Source: Bosea sp. 124 (GTDB taxonomy: Bacteria > Pseudomonadota > Alphaproteobacteria > Rhizobiales > Beijerinckiaceae). From it: DNA of 64,000 nucleotides. Shown here in pieces: positions 43,317 to 52,511 of this stretch. A model generated the notes under the pieces. It saw only the letters and a list, made by a program, of their open reading frames with translations. It did no database searches and had not been told where the DNA came from. How positions within the stretch are numbered: position 1 is the first letter of the stretch; the number at the start of each line of letters is the position of its first letter. Made by a program: the position numbers and the translations under genes. The DNA lies in assembly GCF_003046175.1 (NCBI RefSeq), contig NZ_PZZM01000001.1, positions 2,497,001-2,561,000 on the forward strand, written 5' to 3'.

Positions 43317-44482
43317 GCGCGACGGGCACGCGCGGCAGCGTGCTGATCGCGGTGACGCATCTGCTCGGCAGCGGGCATCTCGTGCGGGCGGCGCATCTGG
43401 CCCGGGCGCTCGCGGAAGGCGGTTTTGCCGTCACGCTCGCGAGCGGCGGCATGCCATTGCGGGCGATGACGGGTGAGCCCTTCGACTTCGTGCAATTGCC
43501 GCCGGTCAAGGTCGAGGGTGTCGATTTCCGCAATCTGCTCGACGAGGAGGGCCGGCCGATCGATGTCTCCCGGCGCGAGGCACGACAGGCGCTGCTCCGC
43601 GAGCTTGCGGTTTCGCTCCGGCCGGATGTGGTCGTCACCGAGCATTTCCCCTTCGGGCGGCGGCAACTGGCCGATGAATTCCTCGGCCTGATCGCGGCGG
43701 CGAAGGCCGCCCGGCCGAAGGTGCTGGTGCTGTCTTCGGTCAGGGACGTGCTGGTGACGCCCCGTCCAGACCGGATCGCGGAGGCGCACCGGCGCATCGA
43801 GACCATGTTCGACGGCGTTCTGGTGCATGGCGACCGCGCCTTCCTGCCGCTTGATGCGTCCTGGCCGGTGTCGGCGGAACTCGCGAGTCGGCTGCATTAC
43901 ACGGGCTATCTGGCGGCCTCGCCCTCGTTTCGCGGCGCTCGCGATGGCCGCGAGGGGGAAATTCTGGTTTCGGGGGGCGGCTCCGGCGCGGCGCTGCCGC
44001 TGTTCCGGCTCTGTGTCGAGGCGGCGCGCCTGTCCGATCCGGTGTGGCGCTGGCGCCTCCTCGTCGGCCGTGGGCTGGGCGAGGGCCTGTTCGCGGAGCT
44101 GCGGCAATCGGCCTCGCCCAACGTCATCGTCGAACGCGCACGGCCGGATTTCCCCGAACTGCTCGCGGCCTGCGCGCTCTCGATCAGCCAGGCCGGCTAC
44201 AATACGGTGCTCGACCTCGTCGCGGCGGGGCGTCCCGCCATCGTCGTACCCTTCGACGAGGGCGCCGAGACCGAGCAGGCGGTGCGGGCCGACGCGATGG
44301 AGCGCGCGGGACTGGCGCGCTGCCTGCGGCTTTCAGACGCCGACGCCGCTTCGCCGGGCCCTTTCGCCGCCGCTGTGGCCGCGACTCTGGCCGCAGGACC
44401 GCCTCATCCGCTCGCGATCGATCGTGACGGGGCGGGCATGGTTGCGGGCATCGCGCGTCGATTGCTCGCGGCGCGAGCCTAG
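43313..44482 (+). CDS. Predicted glycosyltransferase (MurG-like), paralogue of 24394 gene
   Basis: 389 aa. N-terminal LIAVTHLLGSGHLVRAAHLARALAEGGF contains the GSGHLVRA loop; C-terminal EILVSGGGSGAALPLFRLCVEAARL and ISQAGYNTVLDLVAAGRPAIVVPFDEGAETEQAVRADAMERAGLA are the nucleotide-sugar site. Both halves parallel the gene at 24394 (GLGHIRR; GGGGDGAG; GGYNTFCEVL). Operon with the methyltransferase-like and GT4 genes upstream. The final 40 bases after the stop contain two CCGGCATGTC units (44515 and 44530) without obvious role. Confidence 0.88.
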   Translation: MSATGTRGSVLIAVTHLLGSGHLVRAAHLARALAEGGFAVTLASGGMPLRAMTGEPFDFVQLPPVKVEGVDFRNLLDEEGRPIDVSRREARQALLRELAVSLRPDVVVTEHFPFGRRQLADEFLGLIAAAKAARPKVLVLSSVRDVLVTPRPDRIAEAHRRIETMFDGVLVHGDRAFLPLDASWPVSAELASRLHYTGYLAASPSFRGARDGREGEILVSGGGSGAALPLFRLCVEAARLSDPVWRWRLLVGRGLGEGLFAELRQSASPNVIVERARPDFPELLAACALSISQAGYNTVLDLVAAGRPAIVVPFDEGAETEQAVRADAMERAGLARCLRLSDADAASPGPFAAAVAATLAAGPPHPLAIDRDGAGMVAGIARRLLAARA

Positions 44483-44679
44483 TTTCGCGCCTGTCTCCTG
44501 CCAGTATGTCTCGCCCGGCATGTCCCGTCCCGGCATGTCTCTTGCGAACGGCAGACCCGGCGCTTTGCGAATTGCCGCTGCCGGGCTTTCGCTCTAATTA
44601 GGGTGGTATTGCCTCCCTCCTCGGTCGGCGTTGGGACAGCCGGTGATTTGCCGGCCACGGTCCCACGCCCGGAGACTTG

Positions 44680-45666
44680 ATGATGACAACGACGACTGCC
44701 GCCGGCCTGCCCGACATGAAGCTGTCGGTGCGCCAGACATTCGGGATCGATTCCGATCTGGAGGTGCCGGCCTATTCCACGACCGAGGCCCATGTGCCGG
44801 ATCTCGACCCGGATTACCGCTTCGATCACGACACCACGATCGCGATCCTGGCCGGCTTCGCGCATAACCGCCGCGTCATGATCTCGGGCTATCACGGCAC
44901 CGGCAAGTCGACCCATATCGAGCAGGTCGCGGCCCGCCTCAACTGGCCCTGCGTCCGCGTCAACCTGGACAGCCACGTCTCCCGCCTCGATCTCGTCGGC
45001 AAGGACGCGATCGTGCTGAAGGACGGCAAGCAGATCACCGAGTTCCAGGACGGCATCCTGCCCTGGGCGTTGCAGAACAACATCGCGCTCGTCTTCGACG
45101 AATACGATGCCGGCCGACCGGATGTGATGTTCGTGATCCAGCGCGTGCTCGAGCAGTCCGGCAAGCTGACGCTGCTCGACCAGAAGCGCGTCATCCGCCC
45201 GCACCCCGCCTTCCGTCTGTTCGCCACGGCCAACACGGTCGGCCTCGGCGATACCTCGGGCCTCTATCACGGCACGCAGCAGATCAATCAGGGCCAGATG
45301 GACCGCTGGTCGATCGTGACCACGCTGAACTACCTGCCGCATGACAACGAGGTCGAGATCGTGCTGGCGAAGTCGAAGCACTTCCAGGGCACGCCTGAAG
45401 GCCGCAGCGTGATCGACAAGATGGTGCGTGTCGCCGATCTGACCCGCAACGCCTTCATGAACGGCGATCTCTCCACCGTGATGAGCCCGCGCACGGTCAT
45501 CACCTGGGCCGAGAATGCCGCGATCTTCGGCGATATCGGCTTCTCCTTCCGAGTGACGTTCCTGAACAAGTGCGACGAGATGGAGCGCACGCTGGTGGCC
45601 GAGTTCTTCCAGCGTTCCTTCGGCAAGGAACTGCCGGAGAGCGCAGCGAACGTGGTGCTGAGCTAA
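44680..45666 (+). CDS. cobS: Aerobic cobaltochelatase subunit CobS
   Basis: 328 aa, MoxR-like AAA+ ATPase that, with CobT, drives cobalt insertion by CobN into hydrogenobyrinic acid a,c-diamide in aerobic B12 synthesis. Walker [18 protein letters not shown] (near 70), Walker [16 protein letters not shown], sensor 1 [13 protein letters not shown]; sensor-2 region [13 protein letters not shown]. The family N-terminus [23 protein letters not shown] is present. ATG 44680 or 44683, with GGAG at 44671. The cobS-GNAT-cobT order is seen in Rhizobiales. No B12 riboswitch was recognised upstream. Confidence 0.96.
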   Translation: MMTTTTAAGLPDMKLSVRQTFGIDSDLEVPAYSTTEAHVPDLDPDYRFDHDTTIAILAGFAHNRRVMISGYHGTGKSTHIEQVAARLNWPCVRVNLDSHVSRLDLVGKDAIVLKDGKQITEFQDGILPWALQNNIALVFDEYDAGRPDVMFVIQRVLEQSGKLTLLDQKRVIRPHPAFRLFATANTVGLGDTSGLYHGTQQINQGQMDRWSIVTTLNYLPHDNEVEIVLAKSKHFQGTPEGRSVIDKMVRVADLTRNAFMNGDLSTVMSPRTVITWAENAAIFGDIGFSFRVTFLNKCDEMERTLVAEFFQRSFGKELPESAANVVLS

Positions 45667-45680
45667 CGGGCATCCCTGCC

Positions 45681-46097
45681 ATGGCCACCCTCCAGCGCGA
45701 GACCGACGTCGCCGCGACACGGGAGGCCGTGCTGAGCGGCCTCAGCGCCCACAATGCGGCGGTGGCCGGAGCACGCAACAGCGTGCCGCTCGCGCTCAGC
45801 CTGCGCGATGAGGCCGGCACGATTGTCGGCGGGCTGATAGGGGAGCTGAAATGGGAATGGCTCCACATCGATCTGCTCTGGATCGACGAGGCCCATCGCG
45901 GCGAGGGCCATGGCGAGGCCCTGGTCGCGCTGGCTGAGAGCGCGGCGCGGGACCATGGTGCGCGCGGCGTCTATCTGAGTACGATGAGCCTTCAGGCGCC
46001 CGGATTCTATCCGAAGCGGGGTTATCGCCAGTACGGCGTGATGGAGGGCTATCCCGTGGCCGGCCATCGGATCCACCATTTCGCGAAGGCGCTATGA
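45681..46097 (+). CDS. GNAT N-acetyltransferase between cobS and cobT
   Basis: 138 aa; acetyl-CoA loop is [52 protein letters not shown] (motif A Q/RxxGxG/A as RGEGHG, motif B FYPKRGY). The 14-bp gap to cobS and the ATGA overlap with cobT make it part of the cobaltochelatase operon. Its role there is unclear; retention in many relatives may indicate a functional link or simply operon inertia. Confidence 0.88.
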   Translation: MATLQRETDVAATREAVLSGLSAHNAAVAGARNSVPLALSLRDEAGTIVGGLIGELKWEWLHIDLLWIDEAHRGEGHGEALVALAESAARDHGARGVYLSTMSLQAPGFYPKRGYRQYGVMEGYPVAGHRIHHFAKAL

Positions 46098-47995
46098 CTC
46101 TTTCAAACCGCAAGCCCGGGACGACCAAGGAAGCGCCGGCGGAGCCGCTGAAGCGCGCCATCTCCTCGGCGATGAAGGCGATCGCGCGCAAGCCCGAGAT
46201 GGAGATCGTCTTCGCGGCCGATAAGCCCTCGCTGGTCGGCGAGCGGGCCCGGCTGCCGGAGCCGCCGCGCAAGCTGACGCTGGAAGATGTCGCGGTGCTG
46301 CGCGGCCACGCCGATTCGATGGCGCTCAGGCTCGCCTGCCATGATGCGAGCGTGCATCGCCGCGCCGCGCCGGAGGGCGATGCGGCGCGCGCGGTGTTCG
46401 ACGCCGTCGAGCAGGCCCGCGTCGAAAGCGTCGGGGCGCGGCGGATGACCGGCATGGCCGGCAACATCACGGCGATGCTGGAGGACCGCTATCATCGCGG
46501 CGGGCGCTACGAGGAGATCACCGACCGCGCCGATGCTCCGCTGGAGGATGCGCTGGCGCTGATGGTGCGCGAGCGGCTGACCGGGCTGAAGCCACCCAAG
46601 GCAGCGGAAAAGCTGGTCGATCTCTGGCGCGAGCAGATCGAGGCCAAGGCCGGCGCGGATCTCGACCGGCTGGCGAAGGCGGTCGAGGACCAGCGCGCCT
46701 TCGCCCGCACGGTGCGCGACATGCTGGCCTCGCTCGACATGGCCGAGCAGACCTCGCAGGGCGACGAATCGGATGAGGACGAGGACAATCAGGACCAGTC
46801 CTCCGACGAACAGCAGCAACAGGACGGCGAGGCCGAACAGGAAAGCGCCGGCGAGCGCTCCGAGGTCGAAGTCTCCGACGATGCCACCGAGGAATTGCAG
46901 GAGGGGGCGAGCGAAGCCTCCGACGCGCCCTCGGGCGATTGGGACGACGAGGACGAGAACTCAGAGGCCGAGGAAGCCGGCGAGGCCCCGCGTCCGCGCG
47001 AGGGCAAGGCGAACGACCGGCCGCAGACGGACTACAAGCCCTATACGGTCAAGTTCGACGAGACGATCACGGCCGAGGAATTGTGCGACGCCGAGGAGCT
47101 GACACGGCTTCGCGCCTATCTCGACAAGCAGCTCGCGCATCTCCAGGGTGTCGTGGCGCGGTTGGCGAACCGCTTGCAGCGGCGCCTGATGGCGCAGCAG
47201 AACCGCTCCTGGCAGTTCGACCTGGAGGAGGGCGCGCTCGACCCGGCCCGCCTGCCGCGCATCATCATCGACCCCTACCAGCCGCTTTCCTTCCGGCAGG
47301 AATCGGACGTCAATTTCCGCGATACGGTGGTGACGTTGTTGATCGACAATTCCGGCTCGATGCGCGGGCGGCCGATCACGGTCGCCGCCACCTGCGCCGA
47401 CATCCTGGCGCGGACGCTCGAGCGCTGCGGCGTCAAGGTCGAGCTTCTCGGCTTCACCACGCGGGCCTGGAAGGGCGGGCTGTCGCGCGAGGCCTGGCTG
47501 CAATCGGGCAAGCCTGCCAATCCCGGCCGCCTCAACGACCTGCGCCATATCATCTACAAGGCGGCGGACGCACCCTGGCGGCGGGCCCGCAAGAATCTCG
47601 GGCTGATGATGCGCGAGGGGCTGCTCAAGGAGAACATCGACGGCGAGGCGCTGGACTGGGCCCACAAGCGCATCCTGGCGCGGCCCGAGCAGCGCAAGAT
47701 CCTGATGGTGATCTCGGACGGCGCGCCGGTCGATGATTCGACGCTGTCGGTCAATGCCGGCAACTATCTCGAACGGCATCTGCGCCACATCATCGCCGAG
47801 ATCGAGACGCGCTCGCCGGTCGAGCTGATCGCGATCGGCATCGGCCATGACGTCACCCGTTATTATCGCCGTGCCGTCACCATCGTCGATGCCGAGGAAC
47901 TCGGTGGCGTGATGACCGAAAAGCTCGCCGAGCTGTTCGAGGACGATGCGGGTCTGAACGCCAGGTCGCCGAACGGATCGCGGCGTCTGCAGTGA
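46094..47995 (+). CDS. cobT: Aerobic cobaltochelatase subunit CobT
   Basis: 633 aa. N-terminal helical region, then a strongly acidic low-complexity linker (about residues 217-310, runs of Asp/Glu/Ser/Gln), then a C-terminal VWA domain with MIDAS residues [18 protein letters not shown] and a later [14 protein letters not shown]. It forms the ring complex with CobS. The acidic linker is longer than in many homologues. After the stop come about 95 bp of intergenic sequence before the next gene. Confidence 0.96.
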   Translation: MTLSNRKPGTTKEAPAEPLKRAISSAMKAIARKPEMEIVFAADKPSLVGERARLPEPPRKLTLEDVAVLRGHADSMALRLACHDASVHRRAAPEGDAARAVFDAVEQARVESVGARRMTGMAGNITAMLEDRYHRGGRYEEITDRADAPLEDALALMVRERLTGLKPPKAAEKLVDLWREQIEAKAGADLDRLAKAVEDQRAFARTVRDMLASLDMAEQTSQGDESDEDEDNQDQSSDEQQQQDGEAEQESAGERSEVEVSDDATEELQEGASEASDAPSGDWDDEDENSEAEEAGEAPRPREGKANDRPQTDYKPYTVKFDETITAEELCDAEELTRLRAYLDKQLAHLQGVVARLANRLQRRLMAQQNRSWQFDLEEGALDPARLPRIIIDPYQPLSFRQESDVNFRDTVVTLLIDNSGSMRGRPITVAATCADILARTLERCGVKVELLGFTTRAWKGGLSREAWLQSGKPANPGRLNDLRHIIYKAADAPWRRARKNLGLMMREGLLKENIDGEALDWAHKRILARPEQRKILMVISDGAPVDDSTLSVNAGNYLERHLRHIIAEIETRSPVELIAIGIGHDVTRYYRRAVTIVDAEELGGVMTEKLAELFEDDAGLNARSPNGSRRLQ

Positions 47996-48092
47996 GGCCT
48001 GCGCTCGCCGAGGGGCGCGCGCGCCATCGCTGCCCTTCCCTGTGCAGGAAAGGGGTTCCCCGCATTTTTCATGGATGTGAAGGCACCAATTC

Positions 48093-49094
48093 ATGCGCCT
48101 GACCCGCCGTGCCGCGCTTGGCGGGCTGGGCGTTGTCGCTGCCGGCCCCGTCCTAGCTCAGGCCCCTCAGCCGGCCCGGATGCCCGTTGCCGTATCGACC
48201 CGGCCGGTCGCCGCCTTCGAACCGCGCAGCCCTGACAAGACGCGCTTCGGCAAGCTCACTTTCCGGGGCGGGCTCGTGCTCAGCGGCAGCCATTCGCGAT
48301 TCGGCGGCTTTTCCGGCCTCTGGCGCGGTGCGAATGGCGACGATCTGGTCGCGGTCACCGATAACGGTTTCTGGCTGACGGCGAAGGTCGTGTCCCGCGC
48401 CGGGCGACTGGCTGGCCTCGACCACGCGGAGCTTTCGCCGATCCTCGGCGCGTCCGGCAAGCCGCTGCACCGCTCGCGCTATTACGATACCGAGAGCCTC
48501 TGCATCGCCGACGGCGTCGCCTATCTCGGCGTCGAGCGAACGCATGACGTGCTGCGCTTCGACTGGGCCGGGGAAGGCGTCATGGCGCGGGCGCGGATCG
48601 TGCCGGTGCCGCGCGAGATCAAGCGACTGCCGGATAATCGCGGGCTGGAGGCGATCGGCGTCGTGCCGCATGGCCAGGCGCTGGCCGGCTCGATCGTGGC
48701 GATCGCCGAACGCTCCGGCGCGGATGATCAGCCGACGCTGGGTGTCATCCTGGGCGGCCGGCAGCCCGGCTTGTTCAGCGTGGCGCGGCATGACGGCTAC
48801 GACATCACCGACCTCGCCTTCCTGCCCGATGGCGACCTCCTGCTGCTGGAGCGCTGGTATCGCCCGCTGCGCGGCGTCGGCATGCGCATCCGCCGCGTAC
48901 AGGGCGCAAGCGTGAGGCCCGGCGCCTTGCTGGACGGGCCCTATCTGATCGAGGCCGATCTCGGCCAGGAGATCGATAACATGGAGGGGCTGGCCGTCCA
49001 TCTGGAGCAGGGCCGGACGGTTCTGACCCTGATCTCGGACGACAATTTCTCGTTCCTGCAGCGGACGGTGCTGCTGGAATTCGAATTGGTGTGA
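48093..49094 (+). CDS. Esterase-like activity of phytase family protein (PF13449-like), exported
   Basis: 333 aa with an N-terminal twin-arginine signal (MRLTRRAALGGLGVVAAGPVLAQA). Beta-propeller-like domain: GKLTFRGGLVLSGSHSRFGGFSGLW, DNGFWLTAKVV, DTESLCIADGVAYLGVERTH, NRGLEAIG, DNMEGLAVHLEQGRTVLTLISDDNFSFLQRTVLLEFEL. The family name reflects weak similarity to phytases; many members have no proven activity. It stands alone, followed by a degenerate CGTCATG-type palindrome region. Confidence 0.85.
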   Translation: MRLTRRAALGGLGVVAAGPVLAQAPQPARMPVAVSTRPVAAFEPRSPDKTRFGKLTFRGGLVLSGSHSRFGGFSGLWRGANGDDLVAVTDNGFWLTAKVVSRAGRLAGLDHAELSPILGASGKPLHRSRYYDTESLCIADGVAYLGVERTHDVLRFDWAGEGVMARARIVPVPREIKRLPDNRGLEAIGVVPHGQALAGSIVAIAERSGADDQPTLGVILGGRQPGLFSVARHDGYDITDLAFLPDGDLLLLERWYRPLRGVGMRIRRVQGASVRPGALLDGPYLIEADLGQEIDNMEGLAVHLEQGRTVLTLISDDNFSFLQRTVLLEFELV

Positions 49095-49231
49095 GCGTTC
49101 GTCATTTGCGACGTCATGCCCAGGCTTGTCCCGAGCACCCGCGTCCTGAGCACTAACGTCGACCTGCGCAGACGTCGATGGTTGCCACAAGGGTGACCAT
49201 GACGGGAAAGGCCTCCTGGAAACGCCCAAAC

Positions 49232-49255
49232 GAAAAAAACGGCCGCGAGGCCGCT
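49232..49255 (-). terminator. Rho-independent terminator of rpmB
   Basis: On the minus strand CGGCC-TCGC-GGCCG followed by seven T (plus-strand A run at 49233-49239), about 30 bp after the rpmB stop. Confidence 0.8.
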
Positions 49256-49283
49256 TCGTTCAATCGTGAAGCGCTAACCCCAC

Positions 49284-49571
49284 TCAGGCGGTGGCGAGCT
49301 TCTTCTCGATGTCGCGCTTCAGCGTCAGGGCGCCCGTCGAGAGATCGCCGGCCGGAGCCTTGACCAGGAAGGCGTCGAGACCGCCGCGATGATCGACCGT
49401 GCGCAGCGCGTTGGCCGAGATACGCAGGCGCACGGAGCGACCGAGTGCATCCGACTGCAGCGTGACGTTCACGAGGTTGGGCCGGAAGACGGTCTTCGTC
49501 TTGCGGTTCGAGTGGCTGACGAGGTGGCCGGTCAGCGTGGCTTTCCCGGTCAGTTCGCAACGGCGCGCCAT
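49284..49571 (-). CDS. rpmB: 50S ribosomal protein L28
   Basis: 95 aa starting [20 protein letters not shown] at ATG 49571; an upstream in-frame start would add MDLGNDT with no family support. Conserved [15 protein letters not shown] and [13 protein letters not shown] match L28. No zinc-binding CxxC pair is present (Cys5 only), so this is the Zn-independent form. Monocistronic with its own terminator; divergent from the DUF3108 gene. Confidence 0.98.
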   Translation of the reverse strand: MARRCELTGKATLTGHLVSHSNRKTKTVFRPNLVNVTLQSDALGRSVRLRISANALRTVDHRGGLDAFLVKAPAGDLSTGALTLKRDIEKKLATA

Positions 49572-49850
49572 GGTGTCGTTCCCTAAATCCAACCGGCTGG
49601 CTCAAACAAAAATGCCGACACGCGACGTGCCGGACATGAGCACCGGAAGTCAAATTGAAGTCGCGGTTGCATAGCCAAGCCCGGCAGGCGCGTCAAGGAA
49701 AACTCATCCGGACGCCGCCAGTATCGCTCCCGTGATGCCGGACGGGCAAGGGCGCTTGCTTTGCCGCTCGCCAAACCGGGCGAAAGAGGTCACGATTCGG
49801 ACCGATTCGCAGTGCATGTCTCGATGATCGCCCGACTTTGGAGGAAGTGG

Positions 49851-50675
49851 ATGAAGCCCGCCATCGCATCGTCCCTGGCCGGGTGTGTTCTCGCCATCGT
49901 CGCGTGCTGCGCGAGTCTGCCGGCCGCTGCCGCATCGCTTGATGCGCGCTACGAGGTTTCCCTGCTCGGTCTGACGCTCGGGACCGCCAGCCTCAGCGGC
50001 GGAATCGACGGATCGAGCTACAAGCTCGACATCGCCGCGAAGCTGACCGGGCTGATCGGCGGCTTCACCGGCGGGCGCGGTTCGGGTGCCGCGAGCGGGA
50101 GCGTCAACGGCGCCAAGCTGTCGCCGACGAGTTTCGCCGTCAGCTCCGCCAGCTCCAGCGAGAGCCGCACGGTGCGCATGGCGCTCGACAGCAACAGCGT
50201 GGCGGCGGTCGAGATCGAGCCGCCGATCGAGGCCAAGCCCGACCGCGTGCCGCTGACGGACGGCCACCGGCGCAACATCGTCGACCCGCTCAGCGCCTTC
50301 CTGATGCCCGTCAACGGCAAGGGACTGACGAGCGCCTGCAACCGCACGCTTCAGATCTTCGACGGCGCGGCGCGCTACGACATCAAGCTCAGCCATGCCG
50401 GCACGCGCGAGGTGAAACTCGACGGCTATAGCGGGCCGGTCGCGGTCTGCCAGGTGCGCTATGTGCCGATCGCGGGCCACCGCGCGCTGCGGCCGAGCAC
50501 CAAGTTCATGGTCGAGAACAAGGACATCAGCACCTGGCTCGCGCCGGTGGCGGGCACCAATCTGATGGTCCCCGTGCGCGTCTCGGTGAAGACGATGATC
50601 GGAACGGCCGTGCTCGAAGCGTCGAGCTTCAAGGTCGATCCTGGCGTGACCGCGAGCACCGCCCGGCGGGACTGA
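49851..50675 (+). CDS. DUF3108 periplasmic protein
   Basis: 274 aa; ATG 49851 is supported by GGAGG at 49840-49844 (6-nt spacing), although in-frame ATGs at 49824 and 49761 exist. Signal peptide MKPAIASSLAGCVLAIVACCASLPAAAA. The mature part begins SLDARYEVSLLGLTLGTASLSG, a pattern of DUF3108 proteins with mostly beta structure; two Cys (ACNRTL and VCQVRY). Divergent from rpmB with 279 bp between. This pairing is common in Rhizobiales. Function unknown, probably envelope-related. Confidence 0.85.
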   Translation: MKPAIASSLAGCVLAIVACCASLPAAAASLDARYEVSLLGLTLGTASLSGGIDGSSYKLDIAAKLTGLIGGFTGGRGSGAASGSVNGAKLSPTSFAVSSASSSESRTVRMALDSNSVAAVEIEPPIEAKPDRVPLTDGHRRNIVDPLSAFLMPVNGKGLTSACNRTLQIFDGAARYDIKLSHAGTREVKLDGYSGPVAVCQVRYVPIAGHRALRPSTKFMVENKDISTWLAPVAGTNLMVPVRVSVKTMIGTAVLEASSFKVDPGVTASTARRD

Positions 50676-50693
50676 TCTGGCGTAACGGGCGCC

Positions 50694-51038
50694 TCAGTGC
50701 GCGCTCGAACGCGAGAACAGGTTGATCACGAGCACGCCGGCCACGATCAGCCCGATGCCGGCCAGGGCCGGCGCATCGAGCTTCTGCCCGAACATCACCC
50801 GGGCGATCACGCTGATCATGACGATGCCGACGCCTGACCAGATCGCATAGGCGATGCCGACGGGGATTGTCCGCAATGTCAGCGTCAGGAAGTAGAAGGC
50901 GCTGAGAAAGGCCGTCAGCATGATCAGCGTCGGCACGAGCCGCGTGAACTCGTTCGAGGCCTTCAGCGCCGACGTGCCGATGACCTCGCTGACGATCGCC
51001 GCCGCCAGATAGAGATAGCTCGCGCCGCCGGAATTCAT
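50694..51038 (-). CDS. Small multidrug resistance (SMR) family efflux protein
   Basis: 114 aa, four helices, begins MNSGGASYLYLAAAIVSEVIGTSALKAS with the SMR Glu in AIVSEVIGT (Glu19), the proton/drug-coupling residue, and ends in a basic tail. IPVGIAYAIWSGVGIVMISVIARV matches the EmrE-type loop. The ATG overlaps the aminotransferase stop (ATGA), suggesting co-expression; the coupling of an SMR exporter with an aminotransferase is odd and may point to amine or amino-acid export. Confidence 0.92.
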   Translation of the reverse strand: MNSGGASYLYLAAAIVSEVIGTSALKASNEFTRLVPTLIMLTAFLSAFYFLTLTLRTIPVGIAYAIWSGVGIVMISVIARVMFGQKLDAPALAGIGLIVAGVLVINLFSRSSAH

Positions 51039-52219
51039 GCCGCTTTCGCACTCGCCAGAAACGTGCCCATGCGTTCCAGCGCGCGCTCGATGTTCGGCAG
51101 CGAATTGGCATAGGACAGGCGGATATAGCCCTCGCCATGGACGCCGAAATCCGGCCCGCCGATGGTGGCGACGCCGGCATCCTCCAGCAGGGCCGAAGCC
51201 AGCTTCTTGGCCTTCCAGCCCGTCTGCGAGACGTTCGGGAAGGCGTAGAACGCACCCTTCGGTACGATGCAGGAGATGCCGGGCAGGGCGTTCAGCCCCT
51301 TGACCACGGCCTTCCGGCGCCGGTCGAACTCGGCCAGCATTGTCCCGACGGCATCCTGCGGGCCGGTCAGTGCGGCGAGCCCCGCCCATTGCGCCGGGGC
51401 GTTGACGCAGGAATGCGAATTGACCGCGAGCTTGCGGGCATTGTCGTAGAGCGGCTTCGGCCAGACCGAATAACCCATGCGCCAGCCGGTCATGGCATAG
51501 GTCTTCGACCAGCCGTTGAGCAGGATCAGCCGGTCGCGAATCTCCGGATAGGACAGCAGGCAGACATGCTGCTCGCCGTCGTAGAGCATCTGGTCGTAGA
51601 TCTCGTCGGACATGATCGCGACGTCGGGGAAGCGGGCGAGGCCGGCGACGAGTTTGTCGACCTCAGCCTTGGGGGTGACGCCGCCGGTCGGGTTAGCAGG
51701 GGAATTGATGATCAGCAGCCGCGTCTTCGGCGTGATCAGGGCGAGCGTCTCCTCGGCCGAGAAGGCGAAGCCGTTCTCCTCGCGGATCGGCACCGGAATC
51801 GGCGTCGCGCCGGTGTATTCGATCATCGAGCGATAGATCGGGAAGCCGGGATCGGGATAGAGGATCTCGGCACCGGGCTCGCCGAACATCAGGATCGCCA
51901 TGAACATGGTGACCTTGCCGCCCGGCACGATCATCACGCTTTCGGGCGAGACCTCGACGTTGAAGCGCTTGTGCAGATCGGCCGAGACCGCCTCGCGCAA
52001 GGGGAGGATGCCGTTCGCCGGGGTATAGCCATGGTGGCCGTCGCGCAGCGCCTTCACCGCCGCCTCGACGATGTGGTCGGGCGTCGGGAAATCCGGCTGG
52101 CCGATGCCGAGATTGATGATGTCCTTGCCCTGGCGCTGCAGTTCGGTGGCGCGCGCCAGCACGGCGAAGGCGTTTTCCTCGCCGATGCGGGCGAAAGACG
52201 GGACGACATGGAGCGTCAT
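51035..52219 (-). CDS. PLP-dependent aminotransferase, class I/II
   Basis: 394 aa from ATG 52219 (MTLHVVPSFARIGEENAFAVLARA). Fold type I: NLGIGQPDFPTPDHI, HGYTPANGILPLREAV, the Asn/Asp pair INSPANPTGGV and MSDEIYDQMLYD, the Schiff-base Lys in NGWSKTYAMTGWRMGY, and the carboxylate-binding Arg in YIRLSYANSLPN. Substrate specificity among aspartate/aromatic aminotransferase relatives is not readable. Divergent from the IlvD/Edd operon; candidate operator O3 lies 142 bp upstream of its start and may affect both genes. Confidence 0.9.
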   Translation of the reverse strand: MTLHVVPSFARIGEENAFAVLARATELQRQGKDIINLGIGQPDFPTPDHIVEAAVKALRDGHHGYTPANGILPLREAVSADLHKRFNVEVSPESVMIVPGGKVTMFMAILMFGEPGAEILYPDPGFPIYRSMIEYTGATPIPVPIREENGFAFSAEETLALITPKTRLLIINSPANPTGGVTPKAEVDKLVAGLARFPDVAIMSDEIYDQMLYDGEQHVCLLSYPEIRDRLILLNGWSKTYAMTGWRMGYSVWPKPLYDNARKLAVNSHSCVNAPAQWAGLAALTGPQDAVGTMLAEFDRRRKAVVKGLNALPGISCIVPKGAFYAFPNVSQTGWKAKKLASALLEDAGVATIGGPDFGVHGEGYIRLSYANSLPNIERALERMGTFLASAKAA

Positions 52220-52360
52220 GGCGGCGTTTCCTTGGGCGTGGTCGTTTCGGGCGAGGCCCGCTTCTGTCGGGCTCTTGCCCTGTCTTGGCTCCAAAATGCG
52301 CCACCACGCAAGCCCGCCTGACGCAGCCGTCGATGCGGCACGTAAGGGGCGGCTTGGGTA

Positions 52361-52377
52361 AATAGTATGACTATCTC
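52361..52377. promoter_or_regulatory. Candidate GntR operator O3
   Basis: AATAGTATGACTATCTC matches O2 at 13 of 17 positions with the core ATAGTATGACT intact. It lies between the divergent aminotransferase and IlvD/Edd genes, 135 bp before the dehydratase ATG. Inferred to bind the FadR-type regulator encoded about 51 kb away. Confidence 0.45.
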
Positions 52378-52511
52378 GCGTTTGCAGGCTTGCCCCGGCA
52401 AGACCGATCGGCATGATGGCGTGATTACAATCGTTTGAAGATAGACCGCGTTTGAAGAGAGATCCGGCAAGCGGCCGTCAGCGCCGCGTCCGCGCGAGAG
52501 GAAGAACGAGG

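Noticed and set aside
44590..44679. Cobalamin riboswitch ahead of cobS
   Set aside because: The leader is only about 90-200 nt, and no B12-box-like GCCACTG element or conserved pseudoknot core was recognised.
49104..49160. CGTCATG-type repeat after the phytase-like gene
   Set aside because: Arms are too degenerate to list as a repeat of the family with confidence; noted only in the repeat finding.
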